From NCBI GenBank assembly GCA_003427395.1, contig BFEA01000039.1, positions 1,887,978 to 1,916,778 of the forward strand: a stretch of 28,801 bases of DNA. The letters run 5' to 3'. Of this stretch, positions 1-9,856 are shown piece after piece. Both the position numbers and the translations under genes were made by a program. Origin of the DNA: Chara braunii. Taxonomy: Eukaryota > Streptophyta > Charophyceae > Charales > Characeae. Each line of letters starts with the position of its first letter. Position 1 is the stretch's first letter. The notes beneath the pieces were generated by a model, which saw nothing but the letters and a program-made list of their open reading frames with translations, was not told the origin of the DNA and searched no databases.

Positions 1-84
<84 letters not shown>
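1..84. repeat. (AC)n microsatellite
   Basis: An almost pure AC dinucleotide run opens the window, with one AC-to-GC interruption near 27. It is cut by the window edge, so its full length is unknown. CA-rich sequence recurs at about 200-250 between the two copies of the duplicated block that follows. Confidence 0.97.
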
Positions 85-86
<2 letters not shown>

Positions 87-382
87 TACTCTGCCCTTTT
101 CATAGCGTGCAAGTGGGCTGTTATGGCAGATGGGAATGTGGGCAGCTCGTGCTCAACTACAACATCGACATGGCGGGCCGTGTGCATGAGGCGGACAGTA
201 AACACACATGCACACACAGACAACACACAACACAAAACACACACGCACACTGCCCCTTAACTCTGCCTCCTTTTCATAGCATGCAAGCGGGCTGTTATGG
301 CACATGGAGATGTGGGCAGCTAGTGGTCAACAACTACATCGACATGGCAGGCCTTGTACATGAGAGGGACAGTAAAGGGGGA
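85..382 (+). repeat. Two diverged copies of a ~125-bp block, separated by CA-rich spacer
   Basis: Copy 1 (about 85-207) and copy 2 (about 257-380) share the same order of words: CTCTGCC, TTTTCATAG, TGCAAG, GGGCTGTTATGG, ATCGACATGGC, GGACAGTAAA. Offset is about 172 bp. Both copies read in one frame as similar peptides with GCYG, CGQLV, IDMAG and VHE. I do not recognise the peptide, and it does not match the acyl-activating enzyme encoded downstream. It could be a captured exon, a tandemly duplicated repeat, or chance openness of a recent duplication. Confidence 0.7.
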
Positions 383-865
383 GCTAAAAGGAGAAGAAGA
401 AAAGAGAAACCGGAGAAACCGCGAAAAAAGATGAAGTAAGGAAGGAGAAGAAAGAACTGCACAGAAAAAGGCAAGCAACAGTTTTAGTGTGCTTCACATT
501 GTTTGCTTTTTTTTTTTTTCTTCGTTTGACTCCTTTAGTGGATAGCCATGTGAGGTAAAGCTGTTTCAATTTTGGATCTACCTATCTGGGTGGAAAAGGG
601 GTTGTTCTAGCAACAGTCTTCAACACACGCACACACAGCTTGTAGCTCTGTGACTATAAATGCAGCGACCAAAGGTACCACCCAGTGGCTAACAGCAACC
701 TGCAGCTGAACCCCTCGAACGCATTTTCGCAGGTACGTAGTGCCATGCGCTGACAAAAGGAACCTCGGTATTCCGAGCGGCCCAGGGGCTTTACAACAAG
801 TCCATCCGAAGTTTACTGTTCATCCGTTTTTGAATACGAGTACCGCGGGCCCGTTCGGCTCCAGG
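383..865. other. Unassigned sequence, upstream of first visible exon
   Basis: A purine-rich stretch (383-480) is followed by a T-run (508-520) and unremarkable mixed sequence. I see no exon of the acyl-activating enzyme here: the expected upstream motif (GYGLTE-like) is absent in all forward frames. This is therefore probably the 3' part of a preceding intron. Confidence 0.4.
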
Positions 866-937
866 GCCGGTAGAGAGATGGATGAGCAGGCCGGTAGAGA
901 GATGGATGAACAGGCCGGTAGAGCAATGGATGAACAG
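866..937. repeat. Three tandem copies of a 24-bp unit
   Basis: Units at 866-889, 890-913 and 914-937 all begin GCCGGTAGAG and end GATGARCAG. The third differs by a small change (GCAATGG for AGATGG). The length is a multiple of three, so several frames stay open across it, but nothing marks it as coding. Confidence 0.9.
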
Positions 938-1169
938 TTCCTTCAGGCCCCAAAATGTCTGTGGGAACTGCAGACTTTTCAATAATAAAGAGGCCGGTAC
1001 TGGTACCTTGTTGATTCTCCCACTGCCGATACTGGTCGCTTTTAGGCTCGGCAAAATGCATTTTTTGGTTCGTTATTTTGGCTTCGGATGGACTGGTGGT
1101 TTAAGGCTCTCACATGCATCCTCCGTAAATTGATCCGTTGATGGGTTGCTTGTGCGTCACCTTCTGCAG

Positions 1170-1307
1170 GCTTTGGGCTCGGTTGGGCCGCCAGTGCCGT
1201 TCACAGAAGTTAAGGTTGTCGACCCTGTTACTGGTGAGAGCATGCCAGATGGTGTGAAAGGTCTTGTGAAAGTCAAGGGACCTCAAGTCATGAAGGGCTA
1301 TTACAAG
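1170..1307 (+). CDS. AAE15/AAE16: Acyl-activating enzyme AAE15/16-type, first visible exon (partial gene)
   Basis: Seen: after a good acceptor (CTTCTGCAG at 1161-1169) the frame reads a 46-residue block containing GSVGPP, EVKVVD, and the run VKGPQVMKGYYK, ending at a GT donor (GTGGGC) at 1308, phase 0. Family knowledge: this segment belongs to the ANL adenylate-forming superfamily, just after the AMP-binding core. The wording is closest to plastid long-chain fatty acid-ACP ligases (AAE15/AAE16), which activate free fatty acids with ATP to acyl-ACP. The expected preceding motif (GYGLTE-type) is not in the window, so at least one exon lies upstream. Family assignment is firm; the exact paralogue is not. 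Confidence 0.9.
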
Positions 1308-1684
1308 GTGGGCCCCAGCTTCTGCCCTGTGTTTTCCGCGTCAAATTTTAACAAGTAGATGTCCGTCCACTCCGGTAGCCGAAAACCCATGTGCAACTGC
1401 TTTTTTCTTGATGGTGCGTGTGTGTGCTATTTTTTGTCATCCTCGTCGTCATGCGCCTTTGAAAACTTGTGTCTCCACTGACCAAGTGCTCTGATTTCCT
1501 CTCCATGACTTTCCAGTTTGGATTTGTGTCCAATGATCTCACAATAACAGCAGACAGCTTGTTTCACGATAGTGGAAATGCATAGTAAAGTTAAATAAAC
1601 AATGGCCAAAAAAAAAAAGAACGTTGGCTATGATTGTATCGTCGGGTACAGCTCTCAGTTTCTGCAGTGTTTGGTGGTCGAGGG

Positions 1685-1709
1685 AAAAAAAAAAAAAAAA
1701 AAAAAAAAA
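1685..1709. repeat. Poly(A) run with flanking 20-bp direct repeats
   Basis: A run of about 25 A is bracketed by near-identical words: CAGTTTCTGCAGTGTTTGGT occurs at about 1656 and again at about 1710. A direct repeat on either side of an A-run resembles a target-site duplication, but no retroposon body is left between them. It could equally be slippage or a local duplication. Confidence 0.65.
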
Positions 1710-1806
1710 CAGTTTCTGCAGTGTTTGGTGGTTGAAACCCAAGGTGCTTGCCAGCCTTGCCTCCTGCCATGCCAGGTTCTTCCAATTTGCTTGGGCAAAA
1801 GAAAAG

Positions 1807-1808
<2 letters not shown>

Positions 1809-1879
<71 letters not shown>

Positions 1880-1880
1880 N

Positions 1881-1938
<58 letters not shown>
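1809..1938. repeat. (GA)n microsatellite with an ambiguous base
   Basis: About 130 bp of pure GA, with a single N at 1880 where the phase of the repeat changes. The N probably marks an unresolved assembly junction, so the true length is uncertain. Open frames read Arg-Glu repeats and are artefacts. Confidence 0.97.
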
Positions 1939-1940
<2 letters not shown>

Positions 1941-2128
1941 GTTGTGGGGGGGGGAAGGCAAGCCACACATGCGCACACACACACAAGTTACGACTGTGAC
2001 AAATTTGCTTCTCTTACTTACTGCCACTGTTGTCAGGGGTCGTTTAGATCGACAGTTTCCCAGGATCGCAGGGTTGGTGTGAGTGGTGATTCCTTATCCA
2101 TTCATTTTACTGAAATGTTCCCTGGACA

Positions 2129-2178
2129 GAGGTTCAACCTCCTAATGAGTCAGTGAAAGTCTGACGAAATAGTCTGTT
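2129..2178 (+). ncRNA. Hammerhead-ribozyme-like motif A (probably inactive)
   Basis: Seen: core CTAATGA (2142-2148), helix II GTCAG/CTGAC (2149-2153 with 2161-2165) closed by the 7-nt loop TGAAAGT, then GAAA (2166-2169). A possible short helix III pairs ATA (2169-2171) with TGT (2175-2177). A hairpin GAGGT/ACCTC (2129-2133 with 2137-2141) abuts the core and could be helix I. Established: the hammerhead core is CUGANGA...GAAA, with G5 essential. Here that G is A, so self-cleavage is unlikely. A closely related motif at 28431 has the intact core. Which helix was originally the open one is unclear. Confidence 0.5.
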
Positions 2179-2409
2179 CGGCACAGGCACACTTTTTCTG
2201 TGAAGTTAGTTGTGTATAGCAAACATGAGAACACACACAAGTTTCTTCATTCCCATTAGCTCTGTGAATGTTTCAGCCTTTCAGGTCGGTGTACCATGAC
2301 ATGATAGGGACCCGGGGTTATACAGCTCGAACTCGGAGTCCCTGGAATTCTGGTTCGTGGAGACTGGGAGTGCCTGGGAATCCCTGAGCTGTATAATTTT
2401 GAGTGCCAA

Positions 2410-2890
2410 TGGCGTGGATGGTTCTTCTTTTCAAAGGCTAATTCTTTTAAGCCCAACCAAAAATTCAATCACCTGTCAAATCTGGACAGGAAAGCCTTCC
2501 AGGCCTTTTTTATTAACATTATAGAAGTACGAAACCCGGTAGCAGCCCCGACCGTGTTCAACCAGGGAACATGCGGGAGCTGCACCCACCAGTAGGTGCG
2601 ATACCTGCTTCAGCAGGTGGGCGATACCGGCCTGGGGTCAGCCGGTAGCATCAGAGACCGAGCTAATTCGATGGGCCAGTCACTCTGCCTCCCCCCTCTA
2701 GTCCCCTCTCCCTACGAACATCGGCAGTCAATGCCGCTCGGGGGAACCAATGGCCTATCTCTAGGTGGCGGGCACCAAGCTTGCCCCAGGAAGGTACGTG
2801 AGGCCAATTGGGACTGAACTCAAGAACTCCGGAATGCCGCTTGCGTGCCTTGCCAACTGAGCTAGGCCACTGGTTTAGCGTGGATGGTTC
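2410..2890 (-). mobile_element. tRNA-derived SINE, minus strand, with 13-bp target-site duplication
   Basis: Read on the minus strand, the element starts near 2876 with a tRNA-like head: A-box-like TAGCTCAGTTGG, then GCAAGGCACGCAAG. The B box is damaged by a small insertion. A body of about 300 bp follows and the 3' part ends near 2423. The direct repeat GCGTGGATGGTTC flanks it at 2410-2422 and 2878-2890. The body is shared with the plus-strand copy at 15601-16019, including the segments that read CACCTACTGGTGGGTGCAGC and CGACTGGCCCATCGA in SINE orientation. Transcription would be by RNA polymerase III, with mobilisation by a LINE in trans. Confidence 0.85.
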
Positions 2891-2908
2891 AAATATCCTC
2901 AAGTCTTC

Positions 2909-3024
2909 CTTTTTTTTTCTTTAATTTGGATCATTTCTCGATTTGTGTGTGTCATCATTACACAAGGGAGATGCTAATCTATCTTCTCTCTATCACTCCA
3001 ATTTTAAGGGATATTCCCAAGGAC
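2909..3024 (-). pseudogene. U6 snRNA-like copy, near full length, A-tailed, minus strand
   Basis: On the minus strand 3024 to 2921 follows U6 end to end. It starts GTCCTTGGGAATATCC, then TTAAAATTGGA, GAGAGAAGAT, GATTAGCAT, GATGACAC and AAATCGAGAAATG, ending CCAAATT. An A-run (2909-2920) follows instead of the usual T terminator. The ACAGAGA box is altered to ATAGAGA, and four extra bases sit before the TTAGCAT block. So it is not a functional U6. No plant U6 upstream element was seen. The same four-base insertion occurs in the copy at 24690-24795. Confidence 0.85.
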
Positions 3025-3382
3025 TACCTGCCAGATTTCGGAAAGCCTGTTAGATGAGAAATAGGGTGTGCACCAATGAGCATAGCTGGTACACCAATGA
3101 ACTGTTGGAATACAGACCCAAGCTCGGATCCAGAAGCAATCCAATGACCGGAATAAAATATTTTCTGAATTGCATGGGGCTGCTCTCAAGGCCAGATATG
3201 GTGTCAACGTAAAGTCAACAAGTGAGTGATAGAACAAACAAGGGAGTGTGTTTCTATATATATGGCCCTTGGGTGGGGGGTCTCTTTTTTTAATGTTGTG
3301 CGGACTCATTTTCAGAATCAATCAGCGGGGGTTTGTAACACATGCCAGTCGGGTGTGGTTTCTTTTTGGACGCAATGCGCAG

Positions 3383-3542
3383 AATCCAGCTGGGACGATT
3401 GCAATTATAGATGAGGATGGCTGGTTTGACACAGGGGATCTTGGCTGGATAAGCCCCAAGAGCAAGAACCTAGCTTCGAGAAACTGCGGAGGAATGCTTG
3501 TACTGGAAGGAAGGGCCAAGGACACTATTGTCCTTTCCAGTG
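3383..3542 (+). CDS. AAE15/AAE16: AAE15/16-type acyl-activating enzyme, second visible exon
   Basis: Starts after GCGCAG and reads NPAGTIAIIDEDGWFDTGD, then LGWISP, NCGGMLVLEGRAKDTIVLSS, stopping at a GT donor in phase 1 (3543). It carries the ANL motifs GWFxTGD (the Asp contacts the ribose of AMP) and the GRAKD hinge between the N- and C-terminal domains. The insert between GWI and GGM is characteristic of the plant AAE15/16 group rather than of typical acyl-CoA synthetases. No stop or frameshift is present. Confidence 0.92.
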
Positions 3543-3763
3543 GTAATGTTACCTGTTCTATTCTTGTCGGTGGGGGGGTCATGAAACCGAAGTAATTGCA
3601 ATGTCACTTGGAGAATTACATCTCGCAGCATAAACCACATTGTAGCAGTGCAGCGATAACGCATGCATCATCAGACCGTCTCGCTCTGCTGCTCAGTATC
3701 CTGCTATGTCGTAATTAGTCACTGGTAACTTGGTAACTTAGTAAGTTACGGCCATATCATATA

Positions 3764-4241
3764 GAGTAATTAGCATACATGCAGCGCATGACGTGCGTGC
3801 AAGTTGCGCATGTGCACCGCCGCATTGCGCGCATACGTGATGCGGCGCAATTACGAATTACAAAAACAAAAAAAATCAAAAGGGCGCTGGCTGTGGTAAC
3901 TAAATGTGTGCCTCCCTTTTGAAAATTGTAAGTGCACAGAAAGAAAAAAACAATTTGGGGCCACACCGTACTATATGCAGGGGGACCTTCTCATGGTACT
4001 TGGATTGTCTCGAGCTGTTGATTGATACTCCAGCAAGGTCTTTGTTTTTCTCCATCTTTTTTGGTGCCAATGGAATTGCTGTTTCGATCCTTTGAACTCC
4101 TCTTGGTTCTTTGGCTCGTTGATGGTGGTTGTGGTTTCAATCAGGCGGTCGCAGTATCAGAAATTTTGCGGGCGTTTTCTGCGATCAGTGCACCGCACTG
4201 CGCAGCGCACCTCACGTAAGCGCTGCAAGTATGGTAATTAG
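3764..4241. mobile_element. Inverted-repeat DNA element (MITE-like), ~480 bp
   Basis: The left end reads TAATTAGCATACATGCAGCG (about 3766). The right end, reverse-complemented from about 4240, reads CTAATTACCATACTTGCAGC. Homology extends about 50 bp inward through a GCGCATGACG / GTGCAC-rich stretch on both sides. The palindromic TAATTA at both ends may be the target duplication. No transposase is encoded. The right end coincides with the insertion point of the next element. Confidence 0.65.
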
Positions 4242-4628
4242 ATATGTTACCAGAGTCACCCTGCCCGGGCTGTCTGGCCGGGCGACCCGGGCGAACTTGA
4301 ATTGGGGGGTGACCCGCCCGGGGTACCCGGGTGATAACAAAAAGGGGGTCAATTTTTTTCTTTTTCTTTTTGGCAGTGGGGCAATTTTGTCCCCACTGAG
4401 AGGTGCCCAAATCCAGCCTTATCTTTGAGTTTGGTGATATCTCACCGAAGGGTGTCTATGGGGTATAAGCGGGGTTCGAAAGGGCTCGGAGGGGCTTAAT
4501 TCCATAGCGAATTTTGTGGCCACCCTCAGGCAAAAGATGTTTGGTTTGACCTGAACTTTGCCCGGACCTGTGCCGGCCCGGCCACTTGGGCCAATCTGGG
4601 GCAACCCGGGCCGCCCGATGGTAACACA
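4242..4628. mobile_element. Non-autonomous DNA element with 9-bp target-site duplication
   Basis: GGTAATTAG is repeated exactly at 4233-4241 and 4629-4637. The 387 bp between them begin ATATGTTACCAGAG and end TGGTAACACA, giving a short terminal inverted repeat (TRTGTTACCA). Both subterminal zones are very GC-rich, with many CCCGGG and GGCCGGG words. A 9-bp duplication is typical of Mutator-like (MULE) elements, so that superfamily is the best guess. No coding capacity was seen. A related end occurs at 28366. Confidence 0.75.
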
Positions 4629-4919
4629 GGTAATTAGTAGCTATTCACTTATTAGTAGTTGTTACTAAGTTATTAGCAGTTAGAAGTTCTAAGCTTTGGG
4701 CCAAGTGGTCCTCTTTTTTTTTCCGACCCGTCTCTTTCTTGGGCTCGTTGCGGGCTTGCTATGTTTGTGCCGATTTAGTGTGTGGTGTGCGCATTCTGCA
4801 GGGCGGGTGCACTTTGCTTGTAGAGGGTGAGGGTCCCCGCACTTTGTAGGTTTATCAGAAATGCTCCCTGCAGCAGCTGTTTAATGTTGTTCTTTTAAAA
4901 AATATCAAATTCCACAGAG

Positions 4920-5000
4920 TTGGGTGTGGGTCATCCATGTAAGGGGCACTGGACCCGGGGCCATGTCCCACTTGCACCGTTGAGCTAGCTCAACGTTGAG
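4920..5000 (-). mobile_element. tRNA-SINE-like head, minus strand
   Basis: On the minus strand the segment reads GAGCTAGCTCAACGGTGCAA followed by GTGGGACATGGCCCCGGGTC. TAGCTCAACGG fits an A box; a B box is not convincing. The same word order is found on the plus strand at 16356-16400, where it is followed by a short body and a poly(A) run. Both contain the small palindrome CCGTTGAGCTAGCTCAACGG or a relic of it. Confidence 0.55.
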
Positions 5001-5230
5001 TATTCTATTACGTGTGACCTGGGGCGACTCACACGATCACACCAGGAGCGGGGCATCGGGCGGTTGAATTTATTTGTGAAACGATAAACGACTTTCGTTT
5101 TTTTTTTTTGGTCTAAACGAAGGGGAAAATGTGGCCGCCCCCGATTAGAACGCCCCCTACCCTGGCCCACTTCCGTTGAACTAGCTGCCTTTTCAAAAAC
5201 GGGGTAGGTAGTTCAACGGTGGCTGCTCGG

Positions 5231-7092
5231 ATAGATTTCCCCCGAAANCGAAAAATTATCGGACACAGGTTCATGATTGCCGTCGTGCCAGGCGCCGTGA
5301 TCGGCGCGTAGTGTCAGACTACACTCCGTAAGCACAGCGCATGAGGTTCTTCACAGATTCAGGCACAGGGAGTAATGATAACGATTTCGCCTTTACTTCT
5401 TTTATTTTTCAATATATTCACAGAATACAAAAAATGGACGGGAGCGGAAACGCTGGGCGGGTAGCGTAGCGCTCCGGTGTTTTCGTCGCCGCACGCGCTT
5501 AGCGCGGGCGGCGCTGCCCTTTCGCCAACTTCGCCACCGAGACGGAGCGCGAGAGCCGCCTTGCACACTCACGCATAATGAGTAGGGCTATGCCCGGGTG
5601 CACAGGTAGGCATCAGGGTAGTCTGTAGGTGGAGGTGGAGGTATGAGGAAGTAGCAGTTGGTTTTCGAGCACCATAGCTGTGAAAGTATCTCCAGACTTG
5701 GCGGAATCTATCGTGCCGCCTTCTTGGCAAAAGGGCTTGTTTTTCTTGAGGCACGAACTTCTCGGAGAGTGACTCAGTGCGGAGACCTCCGGTGTAGGAG
5801 CAATGCCCGTATTGAGTGGTCACGGTGGTACTGCAAGGCAGGGTTCTAAGTGAGATCATGCCATCAGTTGGGTGTGCGAAAAGTAGGTGTGTGTGGTAGA
5901 TCTGAGTATAACAATCTGCGTACTTCGGCCTCGGGGGTAGTGATATCGAGGGAGGCCATAGTATGGTAAAGGCCGGATTAGGTTTTACTGAAGGGAAGAG
6001 GAAGGTGCGATTCGGTTAATTCCGACAGTAGTGTAATTACCTCAGCACAGTGAACTATATTTCCGTTTCAAATCGGTAATCTCTCGGTTAATTTCTACAA
6101 TCATGAGACGAGGCCAGAGATCCCAGGTGAAGTACCCTCCACCAGGTGCCCCACGGGCGGAAATGTTACGCAAGCTCTATCGAAGTCACACTGTGATAGA
6201 TCTTTCGGAGTAAAGGCGCCATATCCCATGTTTTCACCATTTGGTCTAGGTATTCACCGGAAGAGTTACCCCGCTGTTTCGCTACGCCTGGGAGGTAAAA
6301 AAAGGATCAACGAGGCCGTAGCATGCCGCTGTGCTGCCCGGGCGGATCCTCAGCTCTGTCGTGGTCGATCCGAACGAGCGAGAGTTTTTGCGGGGTAGTT
6401 ATAGGATGCACCTGGTCAAAGGGCAGAGTTAGATCCATGCTCTGGTGATGCACATGGCAAGAGCCACAGCAGAATTCGGGGTCCGCGCCTACTAGATTGG
6501 GAGATTGGCAGTGCTCGCTACTACGGAACTGGTTCCTTTGGCCACCTGGCTCGTTCCGTTCGAGTGGATGAGTGCGGGACGGATGGGTGACGAACCTGGT
6601 CGAGGGGAGGGGTTAGTCCTTCTCAATCTCCGGCAGTGCACAGGGCGAGCGTCACAGTGGTCTCTCGAAACCCGAGCCCATTAAAGGGAGAGGATGGCAG
6701 CGTTTACATCTCCAGAACGGAGTAGAGATTTCCGGGGTAGACCTTCGGGGTTGTTCCTGGCGGTAATTCGCGTGTTGATGCATAGAGCGGTAGGGGTGTA
6801 ACTCTGCTGATGGTAAAGACATTGAGAGAGTCAGAAGTCGCCAGGAAGGAAGGGTGGGATGCTGAGTCACGTACCTGAAGTGGTTGCAGTAGTACGGTCG
6901 CCTTTCGAAGAAGGATAGTAGCGAAGGTGCCAGACACATGGTTCCGGTCATCGTGACAATTCGGAGTGGGCAGGGCTGCCAGGAAAGAGGGAAGGGAGCA
7001 TAAGGAATACGAAGTTCCAGTCAAGGTGTCCCTCCTCAGAGAAAACGCTCAGTATGGAGGGATCTAACGGGAAGCTGTCCCAAAAAAGGTGT
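5231..7092 (+). other. Probable LINE 5' leader and unassigned sequence
   Basis: No convincing gene on either strand. From about 5570 onward the base composition and texture match the LINE that follows, so this is probably its 5' untranslated leader, but no 5' end or target-site duplication could be fixed. 5360-5560 contains a GC-rich block beside an AT-rich block and might belong to another element. There is one ambiguous base (N) at 5248. Confidence 0.35.
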
Positions 7093-9856
7093 ATGGGTGG
7101 CAAGTAACCAGGGGAAAGCAGGAACTGTGAGACATCCTTTGCTGTAAAAATACAAAAGAACGAGCTCGAAAAGGTGAGGGATTCAGTGGGGCGGTGTTAC
7201 GACGAGGAAATTTGCCCGGAGGGATTGAACCTGGGCAAAGTAGTCGAAGACGGTGAAGGAAAGAGATTTGTGGTGAACGAGTCAATAAACGAAGTTAAAG
7301 ATCAGTGGCTGAAGGAGAGATCTGTGATAGTGCTTTTTCAAGGGGAGGCAAGAAATTTGGCACGCTCAGTAAAGGAAGATTTGATCCGGGCTTTCGAAGA
7401 TGGCTGGACTGTAAAAAGGTTGTTCCAACCGGAAGCAAGAAGGGGCAGGGTGAAATTCGAAGGCCCGAACGTGGCCTCATATGTGGCTAAGGCGAAGGAG
7501 ATTGCAGAGTGGCTCATCCAGCAAAAAGAGTTACGCATCAAACTGGAGAACAAAGAGTATCTAGTTTCCTTCAAGCCATGACTGTCACAACAGGAGTTGA
7601 AGGAAGTTAAAATTTTAGAGGCAGAAACCAAGTTTTGGATTATGGCCCTACGGGTACCCCTAGATGCATACTACTTCCTACACAGTGCGGTAGTTGGTAT
7701 CTTTGGGGAGGTTTTAGCCATGCACAATCCAGAGTACGACCGCGACCGGCCCAAGCTAATGAATGTTAAGTTTGATATGGCTCCAGAGGCACGGTTCATA
7801 ATAGATGATGATCTAATCATCCAGTTCCCGAAGGGGGAACGCTGGAAGGTTGAAATCGTTACACCATACACAGACTGGTGTCGCCGGTGCCGCTGGTACT
7901 TTCACACAGAGACAAACTGCCCGCGGGCCAGACAGAACGAGGAGAATAGAAGGGTGAACGGGGAAAGGCAAGGAGGTCACAGAGTGAGATTCAGAGAGTT
8001 TCTCAGAGGACAAGAACAGGTGGGGAGAGCTAATCATGCACTCAGAAGGGGAATTCACGAGGTCAATACCTCTCAAGCCCACCAACAACAGCCAGCGGCA
8101 AGGACGTCAGCTCAAGTTCTCTTCCCAACGCATCAGCGAGATGGCTAAACACAACGGCATCATGAAAAAAGAGAACAAGGTCAGCAGACCTGGAGGCCAA
8201 AAGCCTCGGCACAGCTTGACACCCAAGGAGTGGGACCGCATATGCGTACAGGGCGTTGGGGAGACGATCAAGTGGGGGATCCGGGTACTCTTCTTAGATG
8301 GGGAGAGGCTCAGTCTGCTGGAGCTCTCAGGGGGGAATTGGAAGTCAAGGCCAGGCCTGTAACCTACGGGCGGATTTCGGTACGGGTCAACCGGATAGAG
8401 AATACGGAGGTGGTTACCTGCAAACCAACGGGAGAAGGGGTGAGGATAACTACGTCGGAACAGGACCCGGTCCTTCACACCAATGGTTCCCAGGGAACAA
8501 CCGCCCAAATGTGGGCATAGAGTTGGGACAGTTCAGAGAACAAACGCAAGACCAAGGGGCCCCGTACTCATCGACAACTTCAATCTGGCAACAGCAACAG
8601 CAAAGTCTTTACCCTCCTGCAGGGGAAAGCATGCCGTTCCAGTGGCAGGACAACTTGGGGCATGCCAGGCATCAAGGGTACATTGATCACCCGCAGCCTA
8701 GGTATCCGTCAGCAGAGTATGACTGGCGGCGCCTAGCGACAATGCCTCCGGAGAGACATCCAGAGGCAGTGGATTATCCTAGGTGGGAGGAGAGGAGTGT
8801 GATGACCAGGAGACGTCACCGCAACAATGGATCAAGATGGGACACGGAGAAGGACGACAAAAGATGGAACAGAGGGGAGAGTTCCCAGTTGTGGAGGCAA
8901 AACGAGTCGGTGCGTTTCCAACCCATTAGGGAAGAGGAAGCAGCAACTAGGGGACCAGTGGGGGGTCAGAGAGAAAACGTGACAGAGGTACATGAGAAAC
9001 TATCAAAGACTTCAATCACTTCTCATTCAAAGGTAAGGTGGGGGAGCGAGGTTGGAGAGTATGGAATGGAGCAGGAATTTTCCCAGAGGCCGGCGTCCTC
9101 TTCCTCTTCCTCGGTAGAAAGCTCTGCAGCATCGAGATTGAAACAGGGGTTAGAGAGGAAACAGACAGTGGACAAGAGTAGAAGAACAGCGACCCTGGAC
9201 AGGCGGTACAATGTTGCGTGGTACCTATCTTGTGTTTACGGATAGAGGATATCACTCTGTTCCTGTCCTTGGTCGGGGAAGATGGATCTCCAGTGATCCC
9301 CTCAGCTGTGGTAGACTGCTGTCCGACGCCGGCAAAAATACTGGAAGTGACGAAGCAGCTCTACAGCGAGCACGTTCCGGTGCGGCTAATTACGCATTCC
9401 ACAATGGAGAGCATGATCTTGGAGACGGTACAGGGCTATGTCAAAATGTACTTTCCCTTGCTGGATGCCAGGATCCCACCGGAAGTAGCAGGTTCGCTGG
9501 CCCAATCAGGGGTCAGATGTTTCATAATGGATCTAATCAGGGAGAGGAATATGGCGGAGTTGGACTGCATCAAAGTATGGCCAGGAATTTCAGCGCAGGT
9601 CTTACTCAAAGTTAATGAGAAGCCATTGGAGGAGGAGAACCTACTCTCTATGTTTTTAGTGAATCGCCTCTCCGAAGAATGGCGGGCGCAGTCTTCCAGA
9701 TCGGGCTCATCGAGGGGCAGCTCAAGCCACAGGTCAAGACAGAGGGCGTCCCGGTCTGAAACAGCAGCGGCACAGGTCGAAGTTCAGCAGAGCATCTCCC
9801 GCATCCAAGATCAGGCAGGCACAACAGCAGACAATTGGACAAGCTTAGAATTGTAA
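7093..9856 (+). pseudogene. LINE ORF1 (gag-like nucleic-acid-binding protein), broken
   Basis: The likely start is ATG at 7093, with a TAA four codons later (7105-7107), then an open frame to a TGA at 7579-7581, then the same frame to 8148. The part around 7280-7860 resembles the DUF4283-like region of plant LINE ORF1. It is followed by an exact CX2CX4HX4C zinc knuckle (CRRC...H...C, about 7879-7920). After that the reading continues in other frames: about 8298-9245, rich in Gln/Gly/Arg and a Ser run, then 9218-9856, ending in a Ser/Arg-rich tail. So it holds at least two stops and about two frameshifts. In intact relatives it packages LINE RNA. Confidence 0.85.

Larger units (their letters stand above)
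1308..3382 (+). other. Intron (2,075 bp) of the AAE gene
   Basis: Bounded by GTGGGC and ATGCGCAG; both flanking exons are phase 0 here and join K to NPAG, as in the family. It holds a GA microsatellite, a hammerhead-like motif, a minus-strand SINE and a U6-like copy, all listed separately. Nothing else recognisable was seen. Confidence 0.85.

Noticed and set aside
1539-2156. Overlapping open frames of 109-184 codons on both strands
   Set aside because: They run through the GA microsatellite and A-runs; the peptides are Arg-Glu or Leu-Ser repeats with no other content.
5240-5570. Possible solo LTR on the minus strand (GC-rich block followed by AATAAAAG)
   Set aside because: No TG...CA ends, primer-binding site or flanking duplication could be placed.
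8036-8520. Extra 96-133 codon frames inside the LINE
   Set aside because: They overlap the decaying ORF1 in other frames; only pieces of them may be shifted ORF1 sequence and none is a separate gene.
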